Assembly (NCBI RefSeq): GCF_018882245.1
Contig: NZ_JACVOV010000002.1
Span: 124,001 to 188,000, forward strand
DNA: 64,000 nt
Source: Polynucleobacter sp. AP-Capit-er-40B-B4
GTDB lineage: Bacteria; Pseudomonadota; Gammaproteobacteria; Burkholderiales; Burkholderiaceae
Direction of reading: 5' to 3'
Within the stretch, counting starts at the first letter, position 1, and the number at the start of each line of letters is the position of its first letter. Positions 63,100-64,000 of this stretch are shown here, in pieces. The notes beneath the pieces were generated by a model. The model did no database searches and was not told where the DNA came from. It was given only the letters and a program-made list of their open reading frames with translations. The translations under genes were made by a program, and so were the position numbers.

Positions 63100-64000
63100 C
63101 TACTTTAGCGCTAAACGCCAAAGTGAAGTTACTTCTTTAGAGCGCGCCGCATGTAATGCATCTGTTTTATCAAACGCCTTATGATGCGTTGGCTTGGTAT
63201 CAACGCGTGCGAGAACCTTTAAGTTTGCTTGCTCAATCCATTGAAGAAGTTCATTTCTCGATCTCAAACCCAAATGCTCAGCCAAGTCAGACAAAATTAA
63301 CCAGCCCTCACCGCCATCGAGCAAATGATTCTTTAAGTTACTCAAAAAGCCTTTTAACATTTGACTCTCGGGGTCATATACCGCGTGCTCGAGAGAAGAG
63401 CTTGGTCTAGCTGGCAGCCATGGCGGATTGCAAACAATGAGCGCCGCCTTGCCCGATGGAAACAAATCAGTCTTGAGAATATCTATTTGAGATTGCAACT
63501 CTAGACGCTTAATGTTTTCTTGTGCACATGCGATCGCTCGCTCATCCAAATCCGTAGAAATAATCTTCTGAATTCCTCGCAAAGCCAATACAACCGCAAG
63601 CACACCGGTGCCCGCGCCAATATCGAAAGCAGTTGAATTTTTCTTGATGGCGGCTGGTAGCGGAGTCTTTAATACCAAATCAATATACTCACCGCGCACA
63701 GGTGAGAACACGCCATAGTGCGGGTGAATACGAATCTCTTCATCATCTCTAGTCAATACTTGAACGCCATTTTTTCGCCACTCATGCGCACTAATCACAC
63801 CCAGCAATTCACGGAGGGAGATGACGTAAGACTCGGTCTGCTCGCCATAGGCCTCTAAGCAGGCTTGTGCTACATCAGGTGCACGCCTTAAAGAGATGCT
63901 GTGGTCTGCGTTTACTGGAATCAATATCATCCCCAAAATACGGGCACGCTGTGATTGGGCAAGACGGTGAAGGTTAAATGTATCGAGCGGGCTTTTGGTT
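63100..64000 (-). CDS. SAM-dependent methyltransferase with NPPW motif, 5' end probably cut by window edge
   Basis: A class I SAM methyltransferase of the RsmC/RlmG/PrmC-like group. SAM motif I is AFDIGAGTGVLAVVLALRGI, and VCNPPWLPAR is the NPPx motif of enzymes that methylate bases or glutamine amides. YGVFSPVRGEYIDLVLK precedes it. A TTG at 63936 could start a 278-residue protein, but the frame stays open to the window edge with 21 more codons (DTFNLHRLAQSQRARILG...), so it is probably truncated. The target (rRNA, release factor or small molecule) is not known. Confidence 0.75.
   Translation of the reverse strand, partial: TKSPLDTFNLHRLAQSQRARILGMILIPVNADHSISLRRAPDVAQACLEAYGEQTESYVISLRELLGVISAHEWRKNGVQVLTRDDEEIRIHPHYGVFSPVRGEYIDLVLKTPLPAAIKKNSTAFDIGAGTGVLAVVLALRGIQKIISTDLDERAIACAQENIKRLELQSQIDILKTDLFPSGKAALIVCNPPWLPARPSSSLEHAVYDPESQMLKGFLSNLKNHLLDGGEGWLILSDLAEHLGLRSRNELLQWIEQANLKVLARVDTKPTHHKAFDKTDALHAARSKEVTSLWRLALK

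Noticed and set aside
1..64000. Mobile elements, phage genes, CRISPR arrays, restriction or other defence systems
   Set aside because: No transposase, integrase, phage structural genes, regularly spaced repeats or defence gene cluster was seen; the lone HNH gene at 14647-14997 has no partners.

Overview
The window looks like a chromosomal segment of a betaproteobacterium of the order Burkholderiales, most likely Polynucleobacter or a close freshwater relative. The reasons are the gene order gyrA-serC-pheA-hisC-tyrA-aroA-cmk-rpsA-ihfB-lapB, the order rpsP-rimM-trmD-rplS, the tmRNA tag peptide ANDERYALAA, moderate GC content by eye, short intergenic spaces and many overlapping gene ends. I see no insertion sequence, prophage, CRISPR array, rRNA or tRNA gene. 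The only stable RNA gene is tmRNA.

Layout. 1-1.0 kb: the end of a universal stress protein and an isochorismatase-like hydrolase. 1.0-7.1 kb (minus): a heavy-metal RND efflux operon (outer membrane channel, adaptor, pump) that ends in a PII-like protein. 7.4-12 kb: an HPF-like protein, a TerC membrane protein fused to a universal stress domain, and, divergently, an NhaR-type regulator, an SbtA-like bicarbonate transporter and a zinc-ribbon protein. 12-14.6 kb (minus): an iron-sulfur photolyase cassette with two small partner genes (DUF2805, DUF2256) and a GST. 14.6-16 kb: small genes (HNH and three unknowns). 16-21.5 kb: transporters (dicarboxylate symporter, TauE, atypical NRAMP, an orphan TRAP binding protein) and an esterase. 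21.5-28.2 kb: housekeeping genes (pmbA, mog, orn, M48 peptidase, rsgA, CobD/AmpE-like, NUDIX). 28.2-30.4 kb: the rpsP-rimM-trmD-rplS operon. 30.6-31.6 kb: a META lipoprotein and a small membrane protein. 31.7-37.9 kb (minus): acyl-CoA synthetase, etfB, etfA, acyl-CoA dehydrogenase and an HDAC-like deacetylase. 38-41.5 kb: mltB, cysM, a ComEA-like protein and a secreted hydrolase. 41.5-57.3 kb (minus): gyrA, the aromatic amino acid/serine cluster, cmk, rpsA, ihfB, lapB, ugd, hldE1 and hldD. 57.5-60 kb (plus): ompA-like, ubiG, gph and ssrA. 60-63 kb (minus): tonB, hemP and a TonB-dependent receptor. At the right edge is a methyltransferase that runs out of the window.

How the genes work together. 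The large minus-strand block links aromatic amino acid and serine synthesis, nucleotide metabolism, translation (S1) and LPS core precursors. The rpsP operon supplies ribosomal proteins and tRNA/ribosome maturation factors. The accessory-looking parts are stress and environment functions: metal efflux with a PII-like partner, light-damage repair, and a possible pH/sodium/bicarbonate island around the TerC-USP fusion. Several genes begin at TTG or GTG codons behind good Shine-Dalgarno sequences (terC-usp, ugd, hldD, tonB, hemP), and two genes (DUF2256, hemP) are short enough to be missed easily. I found no clearly undescribed multi-gene system. The best candidates for follow-up are the TerC-USP fusion with its divergent NhaR/SbtA-like pair, the PII-like protein in the efflux operon, and the photolyase cassette.
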